A stretch of 64,000 nucleotides of DNA from Durusdinium trenchii (taxonomy: Eukaryota; Sar; Dinophyceae; Suessiales; Symbiodiniaceae), in the NCBI GenBank assembly GCA_963970005.1, contig CAXAMN010013891.1:874333-938332 (forward strand), written 5' to 3'. The position numbers and the translations under genes were made by a program. Below the pieces are notes generated by a model. That model made no database searches. It had not been told where the DNA came from and worked only from the letters and a program-made list of their open reading frames with translations. Every line of letters begins with the position of its first letter. Position 1 is the stretch's first letter. Below are positions 11,698-23,036 of this stretch, one piece after another.

Positions 11698-13106
11698 GAA
11701 ATATCGCATGTCCAGTTGATGTAGAATTAGAGCAGGCGTCGGGAAAAAAAAAAGTAAAGTGAAGGTTTACGTGAGCTTTTCAAGGAAGCAACACCAAACC
11801 TGTTTTGCTGAAACGTCGGGCTTCAACTCACGAGCAGAGCATTCCCGAGGACGAGTTGAGGATCCACATTCCTTTAGCCCAGTCTTGGAACAAGAAACGG
11901 TGTGTGTCCAACTTGCTGGCTGAATAGATCTCAGTTGTTTGTCCAAGCCTGACTAAAATCACGCTCACGCGCGATGGACAACTGGATGTGCAGCGTATGT
12001 TCTTTCAAGGACTGAATTCCAACTAGCCAGTGGACCGTGCTTCGTGGGGCAAGACGTTTCTCAGCCAGACCTCTTGCACAGGTTTGAAGGGAGATGCCAT
12101 GGTGGAGCTGGGGCAAGCATTGATGGCCCGTGCAGCTGCGGAGCACGCGGCCAGGGGCTGAGGTGAGGGGGGTGCCGTGGATGATGCAGCTCGGCCAGCC
12201 ACACCAAGACCAAGTGGAACAGATGTGGGTGCATTTCAATTGGGAGGTCCCCTGGCCTTGGCTGGGTAGACTAGTCTATGTTCCTTCTTTTCTTGGGGTC
12301 GTTGGGAGGTCTCCCTAATGCACCCATGTGGTTGTCGTTCATCAGGTCACTTTGTCCGATGCCAGTTGGAGGATGTTTGCCCGTTTTCCGTGCAGGTGCA
12401 CGCTGGCAGAGATATATAATTGGGTCCTCCAATGCCACTACTAACATCCCCAAGCACCTTCTCAAGGGCATGTGGATCCCCAAGGAAAGGGTTGGCTGGT
12501 AGGTCTAGGCCTCCTAAGATGGCTGGAAGGACCCTGTGGATCCTCAAATGAGGCATCCAACGGCGCATCGCCCCAAGAGGTGTCGGGCCCCCAAGCGCGG
12601 TGGAGGGTGAGGCTGAAGCGGAAATGAACGACAAGTTAAAAGGAGGGTGCAGCGAGGATGTCCAAGGTATCGTAGAACCATGCTTGATATTGCTTGATCC
12701 GTTGATCCCATGTGCAGACGTTTTTACTCTTTTTTTGACGAAGAGTACATATTGTCTCAAGACTCAAGACTGTTTGTTTGGCAAGCTGTTCAAGGGTATA
12801 GGGGGTACACTATGTGTATCTATTTGTTGGCAATGTTTCTTTCAACAGCTGAGTGGCGGACCATCCTTGTCTGCCTAGCTGAGCTCTGCCTATCTGATCA
12901 TCATATCCTATTGGGCTGTCTGCCTGCCGTCCTCCCATAAATGGAATAGAGGCACAGACCCGATGCAAATCGCATGGGGTAACCGAGGTGTGAAGCAACA
13001 GCCAAAGCAACGCAACAAAAACACCCCAAAAGGCACTACCCACTGACAAGCGGGTACCCCCTACTGTATCCTAGATCGGATGTAGACATGTCGCCTACGA
13101 TCGTCT
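11698..13106. other. No supported gene
   Basis: Repeat-like fragments (a family A relative near 12420-12485) and short frames only. Confidence 0.35.
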
Positions 13107-14345
13107 CTATTTGGATTGGATCTCTTCAAGAAGACCCTGAAGTTCGCGTTCCAGCCCCCCTTCCGGGGCTTGTCCAAACTTTTCTTCGCCACCTTGGGTC
13201 TTGAAAGCTTGGAAAACACCATCAGTCACTGGCCTCAGTTTTTCAGTAGTGGTCACATAGATCTTCACATGCTTGCCGCCATAATTAGGCAGGAGCAACA
13301 CGACAGTAGAGAACATTTGGCATCAGCTTGGTTGCAGAGTCGGTTTCTTTCACATGCTGCTCTACAAGGTCTTTAGCCTCTCCTGTCAACTGCCCCACTG
13401 CCTCTACCACGATAGCTGCGCACACATGCACATGCGGAGGCCCAAATTCATGGGTCTTGCCGGCTGCTTGGACAAGCTCGTTGTACTTCTGCCCAGCCTC
13501 TTTGGCTTTCTGGACAAACGTGGCAGTGGAGGGAATGAGACATGTGCGAAATGTGGCTGACTGCAAGGCCCGGACATCAGCTGCCAACTTCAGGTTCGAC
13601 TTGAGAAGAAGCTGGGCGGTGCGAACAAGGAGCTCCTCTACCACCAAGCAGCCGGCGTTTGGCAGGCGCAGCCGGTGTGCCAGAGTTGCCCATCGCTCCA
13701 TGGCAAAAAAGGTGAAGCCTGGTCGGGATCTGCTGCTATTGAGCCCCCAAGTCTTGCTCCAAATGGTCATGCAACTCATCGAGTGTTTCAAACACTGAAC
13801 CGCAAATTGGGCAGTCAAGGTTGGCAGGAGCATCTGCTTGTGTGCCCACTGGACTGTTGGGCTTGAATAGATGCACTGACGTGTCGTCTTGTTGAAAAAA
13901 GGTTCGCAAAAACAGATCTACAAAACAAACATTGGTTGGTCACGACAAGCTGGAAGTCCAACCCAGGTGCGCTGTGCTTGTTTTGTCGCTGCATCGCGGC
14001 CTGATGAATGGCCAAAGCGCGCCGGGAGCCAAAGGTGCGAGCACACACTGAGCCATCTGGAAGCTGCATATCACAGGTGTGGACATCAGGGTCATCCAGA
14101 ATTGCCAGCGGTTGCACATCATGTGGGGCCTGAAATCCAGGCGGTGGAATGGCCACAAAAACTGGCGTCGCAGAATGGTAAAATCAAGGCGCAAAAAATC
14201 TTCTTTGACATCACCGAGAAATAAACGCAGAGGTTTGCCATCCACTGCTTGTGGAACAAATGCCGTGTCCGGGATGTCTCGGAGAGATTCCACATCGTCC
14301 ACCAGTTGTTGAAGCCATGGGTGAGCTGTTCCGGTTAGGGAGCCA
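13107..14345 (-). mobile_element. Decayed LINE-like retroelement: post-RT zinc-finger region
   Basis: Read on the minus strand, family-like sequence runs continuously but through shifted frames. First comes WLQQLVDDVESLRDIPDTAF with KPLRLFLGDVKEDFLRLDF (~14330-14180). Next is a zinc-finger-like stretch, HTCDMQLPDGSVCARTFGSR, then VVTNQCLFCRSVFANLFSTR (~14090-13870). After a frame change comes LDCPICGSVFETLDELHDHL, then FRTCLIPSTATFV and THEFGPPHVHVCAA (~13640-13400), and finally GGLERELQGLLEEIQSK-stop at 13107. I recall this order (helical block, CxxxxxxGxxC finger, TNQCPxC finger, GPPHxH block, LERxLQ end) as the tail of Symbiodinium reverse-transcriptase polyproteins. No RT or endonuclease domain is visible in the window, so this is a 5'-truncated or fragmented copy. 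The frame changes argue it is no longer functional. Confidence 0.5.
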
Positions 14346-15713
14346 TCTCGGCAATGTTTCTTACTCCAGATCACGACCACCTTCCAACCTCACTTTCGGA
14401 AATCAGGGCTTGTTGTGCCCTGCTTTTGGTGCCCTGCCTTCTTGTCAGGAAAGATGGTGTATGTACATGTAAGTTTTCTTTCTCACGCAGGTGCTTTCGT
14501 GATGCAACAAGCGATGCCGGATCTGGTTCGTCTCAGCATTCCGAATCCACAGGACCACCGGGTGAGGAGGTTCTCGCCGCTTCTCCGCTTCGGGGCAAGG
14601 GGCCTTTGTGCGAGAGCAATGCCAAAAGAATAGACATTTCACGATCTCCAATTCGAAAATGTCTTGGACACCGGTGCCACTCTATATCCGATGCCGGCCA
14701 CAGCCGGGCTATGAAAGCATGATTGGGGGTTGCTATGAAACACCCTGCAGCCCAGCTCCAATTTTTCTGCTACCCAAATGGCGTCGCGTCATCGAAGGGG
14801 TGGTTCCTCGATGTCACTCAAGCGGAGTTTGAATGGGGAACCGGGAACACACGTGTTGGAGAGGATAAAGATATGTATAACTTAACGAATTTTCAGACCT
14901 GAGTGACCTCTATTTTGGACCAGCAACCACCTAAAATCTGTGCTTTTCCTATCAAAACAGAGGTCAAAGGGGTTCTAGGTATTTATAATATACAACCTCC
15001 CCGTTGTGCTGGAGGAACATGGCCCAGTTCCCTCAAAATCCAACGGACAGATCACTGAAATACACGGGGAACATGGCTACTTCTCCCGCCGCGGACGCCG
15101 AGACGACCGGTTGAAACCACCAGGCGCCACGCCGCGGCCGAAGCACAAGTCTCCTGGGCCAAAGGACTGAGGATGAAGAGCTCGTCTTCCAACTGCGGAA
15201 GCTTAGCCTGGTGAACTGCAGAAGCCAGGAAGTGATGTTTCGGTATTTTTCCCTTATGGTTCAATGGCCCTTTTTTGCTGCTGAATATATATGTTTCTTT
15301 CCAGGTTCCTGGACAGCAAATCCAGGTCCAAGGCATGTGATCTTGATGATTCCCACCAGGGAGACTCATCCAGACGCGAGCCCTTTTCACGGCCCAGACT
15401 CATCCAATTCATCTTCCGTTGCGGTTTTGACTATGTGAACGCGAATACGTCTCCAGTCTGGAGCTTCCATGGCACATGGAAGTGGATGGTGCAGAAGTGG
15501 AAAATGACCCCGTTCGTAACAGTTCCGGAGGGGTCGTCTCCAGGACTGGCTCCCCTTCTGTAGTGAGTCAGACTCGACCAGGGCAGCTGAGTATGGGAGG
15601 CAGCCTAGTGGTGCTACCGAAGACCTCCTTGCTCTTAGGACACCACACTTGGAGTTGTATTTTGATGCCGTTGGGATGCCATTTTCATGCCTTCAGAAAT
15701 ATAAAGGTGTGCG
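14346..15713. other. No supported gene
   Basis: A short direct match CCTATCAAAACAGAGGTCA at about 14948 recurs near 62051, and its reverse core TGTTTTGATAGG lies near 60841, marking a dispersed repeat. A plus frame at 15306-15440 follows a TTTCCAG acceptor (FLDSKSRSKACDLDDSH) but cannot be assigned. Confidence 0.35.
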
Positions 15714-15812
15714 CCTGGGAAAATTAACATGGAACCTGAAAACCATTGGGTTTGTAGTGGAAAATCGTCTTCCAAAAGGTCCATGTTCAGGTTCCATGTT
15801 AAGTTTCCCAGG
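15714..15812 (+). mobile_element. TIR element, copy 1 (27-base termini)
   Basis: Termini CCTGGGAAAATTAACATGGA.. (15714-15740) and its reverse complement (15786-15812) differ at one base. The centre carries TTGGGTTTGTAGTGGAAAAT and CTTCCAAAAGGTCC. The element is 99 bp and non-coding, consistent with a MITE. Confidence 0.8.
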
Positions 15813-16382
15813 TGTACATGTTTGGGCACTGCTTGGACACTTGCGGGCTGCGCAGGACGCTCGAAGGACGCTGCGGCCCGGGTGGCCGCCGTCCGGGTGG
15901 CTCAACGACCGGGGGGTGCCACATGCAACGACAGGGCGGAACAAAAGCGGGAAGCACAGAACCAGGACCACACACCACTTGCGGACCCACTCCCACCCCA
16001 AGCCCTTCCACAGATATAGTCTACCAGATAGGATAGAATCCAGGACCAGAAGAAAGTTACCTGTCAAACCGGCCTGTTTTGGTGATTGATTGTTTTCCTG
16101 GGATGTCGGTAAACTGAGGTCACGAACTGAAGGTCCTGGAAGGTGGTTGTCAGTCTTATAATCCTGATCATTCACCAAAAATCATGGCTTTTCTGAAAAG
16201 CAGGTGTGTTGCTTTAGGCCACCGTCGCGGCCCCCCCAGGCCCGCTCGGTGGCACAGCGCGCCGTCCACTTTGAAGCCGTGCCGAGTGCTGTGGGGCAAC
16301 AGGCGGCCGAGTCAGTCTGCCGGATGGCCCGCGCACGGAAAGCCTGGGCGGAGAGCCACCCATGTAGACCCTGGATGATACA

Positions 16383-16464
16383 CCAGGAAGATAGAACATG
16401 CAAATGGACCTTTGGAAGACTATTTTCCTCTACAACCCATTCAGGTTCCATGTTAATTTTCCTG
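16383..16464 (-). mobile_element. TIR element, copy 2, opposite orientation and one end decayed
   Basis: The reverse complement of this stretch matches copy 1: the intact end CAGGTTCCATGTTAATTTTC at 16442-16461, the centre GGACCTTTGGAAGACTATTT, and a degenerate other end. The two copies are about 600 bp apart in inverted orientation. Confidence 0.7.
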
Positions 16465-17023
16465 GATGATATTTGAGCCCGACCATTTCTCCTCTTGAAG
16501 CTTGGGGATTCAGCGCTGCTGTACTGGCTGCCCAGTTTTCACGCTGCAGATGCAAGGTCGAACATAAGGACGTGTGAACGCGAGAGGTAGAATAGGTTTT
16601 ACCATATGTTTTGAGGGGATAATGGTTACCTTATGAAGTAAGGCAAATATTGCTATCCTCAATTCTTTGTGCGATTCAAATGGACCTTGAAAGCCACTGC
16701 AGTATTGGAGTGACAGGTCTTGGCCCCTGCGCTTTGCCAGAGGTCAGTGATGCCATTGCCCCACCTCAGCCCCACTGTTGGGGTGGCTTTGCTTTAGAAG
16801 TTGGAGTGACTGGAAAGGAAGAACCAGAGACCAAATCGAAGCTGGAGTGGACCATGGCTCCAGGCAAGCCTAAGCAGCGCTTCAGCTGCTTCTGCTGCTT
16901 CAGTCCACCGCACCATCTCGATCAGAAGCAACCAAACCTCCGGTGCCGGGCAGTGCCTGGGCTGACTGCACCAAGCAGACGGGCTGTTGACCGGTTTTTG
17001 ATACACATTCAAGGTTAACAACT

Positions 17024-17145
17024 CCTACCAGGACCTTCAGTACGTGACCTCTTTGGAATCTGATTCGTGACCTCTTCAGGGACGATTTGTGACCTCAGCC
17101 ACTGGGATCTCTTTCGTTCGGTCACGTACTGAAGGTCCTGGTAGG
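17024..17145. mobile_element. TIR element with perfect 26-base termini
   Basis: CCTACCAGGACCTTCAGTAC + GTGACC at 17024-17049 is repeated without mismatch in reverse complement at 17120-17145. Inside, GTGACCTC occurs three times at irregular ~22-27 base spacing. A near-identical solo end (21 of 22 bases) lies at 16118-16139. Perfect arms suggest a young insertion; no obvious target duplication was found. Confidence 0.85.
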
Positions 17146-18450
17146 CCGGGTCTTAGGGTTGTAGAGTCGGGACTCAATCGTACGTAGGCGGCAAGTCTGG
17201 TACGAGGGCAGTTCTGTCTTGCAGGAAAGAGTTTTGGGATGTTTTGTGGAGGGGTCGGAGGCTTTGCATCATTCTGTTCGAACTTCCTGGGACCAGGGCT
17301 GTCCCCAAGAAAAACGCGCCCTCCGTCCGCATGGTCCGCATGGTCGTTGGAAAGGGTAAGGCTGAACGGTCAATGAACGTTGCAGGCTGCCGAAGCCACT
17401 GGGTCCAGACCCAAGCTCGGGGGAGGTGGAGGTTCATCACAGATGTGAGAGAGAAACACAGATGTCTCCAAAGGTGTGAGCTGTCAAACTGATTGGACAC
17501 AGTTTTTTTTCTCTCAGATGTTTGCGAGTATTATTTGGAAGGAGCCCGAGGCATCATGAGGTCTTAATTTCTGGCGGCACGACGTCATAAACTCACTCAG
17601 AGTCCGAAGAAGACTGCATTTAGTTCTCGATGGGTGGAAGATCCTGTCCCTGTTGTGGCCTTTTGGAGGGATTTCAGGCGGGGAAGTTGCAATGTCAGAG
17701 AGCACTCAGAGGATGTGAGTTCCAGGTTATGTCAGTGACGTTGACAGTGCCACCGCCGCATCTCCGCGAAAAGCAGACTTTTGATTGACTTTAGTCAAGT
17801 CTCTGGGATGTATGTAGATGCGCTGTCCATCAAACAATGCCCTTCCTGGACATATAGCAAGTCCTTACTTAAGATGAGGAGTGTTCCTCAACATGATGAA
17901 CCATTCAGCACATGGTTTTGCCGTCCGAGACCAGGCGAACTGAGTGGTCCTCCGATGTTCCAGAGACCTGAATAGGACGGAAAGCAAGACCCCTAAGACG
18001 GAGCCGCCCCACCCTCGTGCCGAAGCGTGGCATGCCCCTCTGCCCGCCCCTGGCGCAGCCGAGGCCCGGGCACCAGGAGTTGGCCGCGGTCGCCGCGGCG
18101 GAAGCCATGGCAAAGCTGGTGGCCGCGGGCTGAGTGAGGATGCGATTCCGCGGGCGCCATGCAGGGTCCACATCTTTGACCTAGTCCGGCACTCCAATCT
18201 TTCAAGATGTTGTGCAATAAGCTTTGTTCAACTAAGGATTGTTCATTGTGAACTAACATGAACTAACTTGTTTTGTAGGAATTGTCCTTCTTGCCTCCTG
18301 TACGACTATATAAAAGTTTGTTTCCCACCCCTTCACGTACCTAGGATGGCTCTAGCTCTGGGGCCGGACTGGTTCAAGAGGCTGCAAGAGGTGCGGGTGT
18401 CGGGCAGCCAAGTCAGCTTCAGGGATGGAGCTTGGCCTCAAGCCAAGACG
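17146..18450. other. Mostly non-coding; one weak GC-rich frame
   Basis: A GC-rich plus segment at about 18000-18135 (GHQELAAVAAAEAMAKLVAAG before a possible GC donor) looks helical and could be an exon, but no family or acceptor was established. Nothing else is supportable. Confidence 0.35.
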
Positions 18451-18540
18451 ATACTAGTAGCTAAGGGCATTTCCAGCAACAGGAAGCTACTAGTAACAAG
18501 TGCATTGCTACTAGTAGCAAGGACACTAGTAACCCTCATC
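18451..18540. repeat. Cluster of CTAGTAG-type inverted hexamers
   Basis: ACTAGTAG/CTACTAGT palindromic words occur four times in about 85 bases (near 18453, 18488, 18511 and 18524), producing several overlapping inverted repeats. Function unknown. Confidence 0.6.
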
Positions 18541-18689
18541 CTGTACTTGTTGGAGGGGAAGTGGAAGATGGAACCAGCGTGGACCAGTCACACAAGTTTC
18601 AGGAAACTCGTGTATTTACTCCCGGATGGCTTCGGAGGCCACCATGGCCCCATGTCGTTTCAGAAGTCTTAAGCCCTCAACCCATCCAG

Positions 18690-18870
18690 AGTGGTCGATC
18701 CGCGTCTCGTGCGTCCACACCGCGGCTCAAGCGCGGTGGGCTCGGCGCAGCCGGTGACCGCCACGAGGGAGGGCTTGGCTTTCGCCGAGGATCTCCTCCA
18801 CGGCGCCTGGGTCTGCAGATGTGGCCAAGTGATGGATGGTGGGGTCAGAGTTTCGGGCGATGGTGGAGGG
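18690..18870 (-). pseudogene. Possible ankyrin-repeat remnant, frameshifted
   Basis: On minus, HHLATSADPGAVEEILGESQ resembles one ankyrin helix pair. Shortly after, in a different frame, GVDARDADRPLW resembles the ankyrin turn (vDaRDadgrtPL). Conserved family-like words in two frames without a plausible intron suggest decay. The match is short and could be chance. Confidence 0.3.
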
Positions 18871-21063
18871 CAAAGAGCCAAAAAAAATGAAGAAACACAT
18901 GCACAGGTTCAAGATGTTTCAACGGTTTTGATGCAAAGGGATCAGGTGTGCGAACCAGGTGACTACATATTGATGAGGTGGCTACGTCACAGAAGACATA
19001 GTTTTTACAAGAGAACTACTCCACTGCGAAGACAGAGCCATTTCATGGAAGCATAAATTTCAACTTTGTCCATCAACAGGCTGTTGAAAGATGACCATAC
19101 ATTAGCCATTCTTACCTCATGAGGAAAGCAAGGGAAATGCCTGTGCCCTACCTATCTCAACACTGTCTCTCACACCACTGTGGTTGTGATTGTTGGTCTT
19201 GTTCCTGTTGGTGGCCTTGTTCCTGTTTGTGCTGGAGTGAGCACAGATGTGTCCTGTCTCTCCTGCGCTTGATCGGCGACGGACCGCCGCGGACACGGAC
19301 TCCACGGACTCCACGGACTCCACGGACCGCGAAGATGCTCGACCGAAGGCTTGAACCTGGAAACGTCTTCGGCAGAACTCGGTGCGTCGATTCCCATTGG
19401 GATTTCCTTCCAAAACCACGGACCACGTCGTTTGACATGATGGTGTGGTGCGTCGTTGGCTGACGTTCTCGTGGGAGTTCTCCAGTCAATGGGATTGTGC
19501 TTTCTCACAGGGACCGTCGCACTGGAACGCCGGGACCTCGCGTGAATGTCTGTTGATCCGGGCGTGGAGATCCGGAGTCACAAGGGGATGGTTTGTTGGT
19601 CCCTCTTGTAAGTGATAAACCTGCACCCCTATCCTCCAAGTTCGGCATCCCGTCTTGTGACTCCTGGCTATTGATAGGTGTTGGAAGGCGTGCCACTATC
19701 TATTTGGGGGCAACTATTCTACCGTTTGCTGGCACCACCATCCAGAGGCAAGATGACCATGATGGTCGTCTCGTACTTGCCTATCCCTGCAGGCGGGCGC
19801 TTTTCTGGGAACCCCCGCGCGACCTAGAACCGGACGCGGTAGTTCATGCGTTTCCCAGGCCCAACCACAGGAAGCGGATTGGAAGCGGATCGATCGGTGG
19901 ATTCAGAACATTGCACAGTCGATGGGCCTTCAGTCGATGGGCTGTGATGCTTGCGTGGGTGTCTTCGCCCCGTGGGTCCAGGGGGGACCAAAAACCGAAT
20001 CTCCTGCTGTGTATGACATACGGTTTCAGAGTAGGCACAAACCCCTATGATATGTCTTTTTTAGATGGGGGTCCATATAAACCACCAAACTTGGGGATTG
20101 TGCTATCTACTCTGAAGCCATTGTAATCTGACTTTCTAACAATGCGGGTGAGTCTTTTCCTGGACGTTCCTCTACAAAAAGGTGAGTGTATTCCCCCTGT
20201 TAGGTTTGCCTCACTGGCCTCACTGGTCAATATCTCATGTCTCCCGTTCTTGCCAAGTTCAGCAGGTGCCTTCCAAGTTCAGCATGGGCCCATCGACCTA
20301 CAGTTGAAGGACAGATCTGAAAAAGACCACCTTCAAAAGCAGGTGAACTTGGTGATGTTTGAGTCCATCAGTCCTCAACACCCGATGGGTCGCCAGGCCG
20401 CTCTGGGGGTGACTCCAAAGCATGTGAAAGGAAAGGCCAACCACTCCAGCAGTACGTTGCACCCCATTGACAGGGTGCGGAGCATTGCCCAAGGTTTATA
20501 TAGGCGTCAAAACGTCAAAAAATCTCGGCACAGCACATGTCCGGGCCTCGTGTTTCGTGCATTTCATGCAGGCTGGGTGGAAGATGGACTAGAGGCACAC
20601 TCCGCCGACGCGTTGTTCACGCGAACTCCGCCGACGCGTCGCGTGGGGTGAAAGCAGCGGCACTCATGGGCTGAACATGATGACAGGAGCAGGGATCGTT
20701 TGGACGCCACCCATCAAGTCAATGATGTCATTGGGCGCCACCTTGTTGAATGGGTGGGGCCCATGTACTGTACCTGTCCAGCCCATAACCTTTAAAAAGA
20801 AAGGGTGGATGTGCAAACCCGAGGTCTCAAATGCAAACCCGAGGTATTGACAATGTGAGTTTAGATGGTTTTGTTGCTTTTGACTCCAGAGCTCTTTCAG
20901 TTAGCGATCGGTGGCTACAAATCCTTGAGATTTGTGCCATGGCTGTTTGGGTGTTGCCTGGGTGACATCGATGAGCTGTTTGGCATTACAATATGCATGA
21001 ACAATAACATCAACATGTGCAATATATGCACATTGGTCCGGTAAAGTTCAACACACTAGGGTA
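18871..21063. other. Non-coding stretch
   Basis: It contains a 9-base tandem GGACTCCAC (three units, 19297-19327) and a 177-codon plus frame at 19593-20126 with no recognisable motif. Near 20820 a ~23-base unit (GCAAACCCGAGGT) is repeated twice. It may contain a terminal exon of the gene whose large exon ends at about 21085, but this was not resolved. Confidence 0.35.
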
Positions 21064-22818
21064 TCACCCCGGCCTCACCAAATACTTACAGTCAATCCAC
21101 TTGGCATATGCTGCTTGAAGATACCTGTCTAAAACACGGTGTAAAACAGGGCCTCTGGCCGTAACTTTCCGACTTAGTCGGGAGCCACGGCCAATAAAGT
21201 CTTCGTTCTGCTGGCAGCTTGTGCCAATTGGATTAAGAGCAACTCGGCCTTCCTCCCCAGCTTTGTGCAGATCAACCATCCAGTGGTGCAGGATATGTAT
21301 CTTCGGCTGAAGAATGAAGTGGTTGCGTCCTTGATTCGCTGCATCTGCTGCTAAGTCTGCGTAGCGCCTGAGAAACTTCAAGCCGTTTTGGCCAATGTGC
21401 AAACTCTCTTGATGACTCAGAAAAAGATCACCCATATACATTCCACGTATTGCCGCTTGTATGGCGAAGCAAGCCTCCATCGCTTTCACTAGCAATGGCT
21501 CGTTGTCAAAGCGCTCATTCTTGAATCGCCACTCGACAAAGTCCATGAGGACAGTAGACAATGCACCTTTATGCCAACTGCCAGTTGGATAGTCTCGGAA
21601 CGTGTTCCACTGTAGAAGCTCTTTCGAAAGCTTGAGGACATGACAACGGCGTTTGGTACGATTGCACCAACCACGGTACATGCCAGTCAATGCATCGAAG
21701 CGTTCCTTGATGTTGCCTTGTGGAAATTGCTCTGACATCAACGCCAAGACAGATCCCAGAAAATTCTTGGATACACCAAGATGCCAAGTATGAAACACAT
21801 CGAAGTGAAACAAGGCGGGCAGTTTGCCCTGAGTGTGGGGTCCACGGATGAATGGACTTGGAACCTCAAAGGGATCTTCTTGATGAAGAGTCTGTATCCA
21901 AGACGGCCGCCGAGTGGCAATCTGCTCGAACTGTATGTCCACCTGTCCTGCTCTACACAGGTGGCATATGCCAGCTGGTAGCCGGCGCTGGGCAATTCGT
22001 TTCTGTATGTTGTTAAACGATCTCTTGAACTGGCCACTTTTGTGTAAAAATGGCCAATCGCCAGTAATGGCGAGCAAGACACCCCAATGAACTGTGCCAA
22101 CATCATCCTGCACTCCGCTGTCAAACATGAACATGCTTTCCTGTGCAGCCTCCTCAAGAACTGATGTCCATACAAAAGCCTTCTTTTCTACATAGTCCTT
22201 TTTCCTCAATGCTGTAAAGAGAAAACGCGATGTATAGCTGTGTCCTTTGAAGTTTGGTTGCAACTTCAAATACCGCTTCAACGTCGGCTTCCGCCTCTTC
22301 CGTTTCTCAACACACACTCCTCGTCCCAGCATTGAGTAGAAGCTCAAAATCATAAATGGTGAATGCTTCCGTGACCGGCCCTCATCCCCGTGAAGGCACA
22401 GTGGAATGCACCGTTCAAGGCATAGTTCACCTCGAGCTTCTTTTGCAAACACATCGTGTTCCGGATCCCATGTTTTGTAAAGAGCCCAGAAGCGGCGCAA
22501 AATCGCCCGTTCTCTCTTCACATCTGGCCTCATCAGCCCAGTCATGATGTGAAGGCAGTTGTTTCCAAGCATGTACTGAAACCAAGAGCGCAGCTTCAAG
22601 ACGGGGATGTCAACTTCCGGATCCTTTGTGGTCAATCTAGATCTTTCGATACCCAAAGCTAAACCGTACTTCTTCACCAGGACTCGGTGAGTATCGCGCT
22701 CTGAGTGCGTATCATTGCAACGTGCTATGTCTAGGAGGCCCCCTGAAGAGGCTGCTGCAGTTTCACCTATGTCTGCAACCACCTCCCGCGCCGTGCTGAT
22801 AGCTGCCGCGCAGGATGC
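21064..22818 (-). CDS. Large dinoflagellate-expanded protein with Tnp2/CACTA transposase-like motif layout
   Basis: One long exon begins after a CTTAG acceptor (22819); a GTG or spliced-in start precedes ASCAAAISTAREVVADIGET. It stays open for about 580 codons to a stop at 21064, but a consensus donor GACT/GTAAGT at about 21085 suggests splicing before that stop. Visible blocks in order: RCIPLCLHGDEGRSRKHSPF; GHSYTSRFLF; GVLLAITGDWPFLHKSGQF; GICHLCRAG; LFHFDVFHTWHLGVSKNF; LQPKIHILHHWMVDLH; SCQQNEDFIGRGSRLSRK. This order mirrors Tnp2-type DDE transposases: an acidic residue in a strand, an 'INDFPA..' acidic residue followed by a CxxC, then an 'LDVMHIEKN'-like block and a 'PKHHFLLHY'-like block. 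That equivalence is inference from motif order. I remember close relatives as an abundant Symbiodinium family. It is the last gene of the minus-strand cluster. It could instead be a domesticated, non-mobile nuclear protein. Confidence 0.75.
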   Translation of the reverse strand, partial: ASCAAAISTAREVVADIGETAAASSGGLLDIARCNDTHSERDTHRVLVKKYGLALGIERSRLTTKDPEVDIPVLKLRSWFQYMLGNNCLHIMTGLMRPDVKRERAILRRFWALYKTWDPEHDVFAKEARGELCLERCIPLCLHGDEGRSRKHSPFMILSFYSMLGRGVCVEKRKRRKPTLKRYLKLQPNFKGHSYTSRFLFTALRKKDYVEKKAFVWTSVLEEAAQESMFMFDSGVQDDVGTVHWGVLLAITGDWPFLHKSGQFKRSFNNIQKRIAQRRLPAGICHLCRAGQVDIQFEQIATRRPSWIQTLHQEDPFEVPSPFIRGPHTQGKLPALFHFDVFHTWHLGVSKNFLGSVLALMSEQFPQGNIKERFDALTGMYRGWCNRTKRRCHVLKLSKELLQWNTFRDYPTGSWHKGALSTVLMDFVEWRFKNERFDNEPLLVKAMEACFAIQAAIRGMYMGDLFLSHQESLHIGQNGLKFLRRYADLAADAANQGRNHFILQPKIHILHHWMVDLHKAGEEGRVALNPIGTSCQQNEDFIGRGSRLSRKVTARGPVLHRVLDRYLQAAYAKWIDCKYLVRPG

Positions 22819-23036
22819 CTAAGCCGGGTTCGGAAGCAACGTTAACAAGTAACTGGCTGGACAGGTACATAGTGCAACACATTATATACATGCCCATGAT
22901 TCCAAATGAAAAGAGGCAGTGTTCTCTCATCAGGTTTCTAAAGCATTCCACTCTAAAGTAACATCAAGTGCTACAGCAGTCGCAAGGTGTCCCTTTTCAC
23001 AATTGAAGCGCCATTCCGGTGTACTGCATCATTCGA
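22819..23036. other. Intergenic or intronic spacer
   Basis: Only 218 bases separate the end of the GIY-YIG-like gene from the acceptor of the next exon. No distinct signal was recognised apart from an AT-rich patch at about 22870-22890. Confidence 0.4.
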
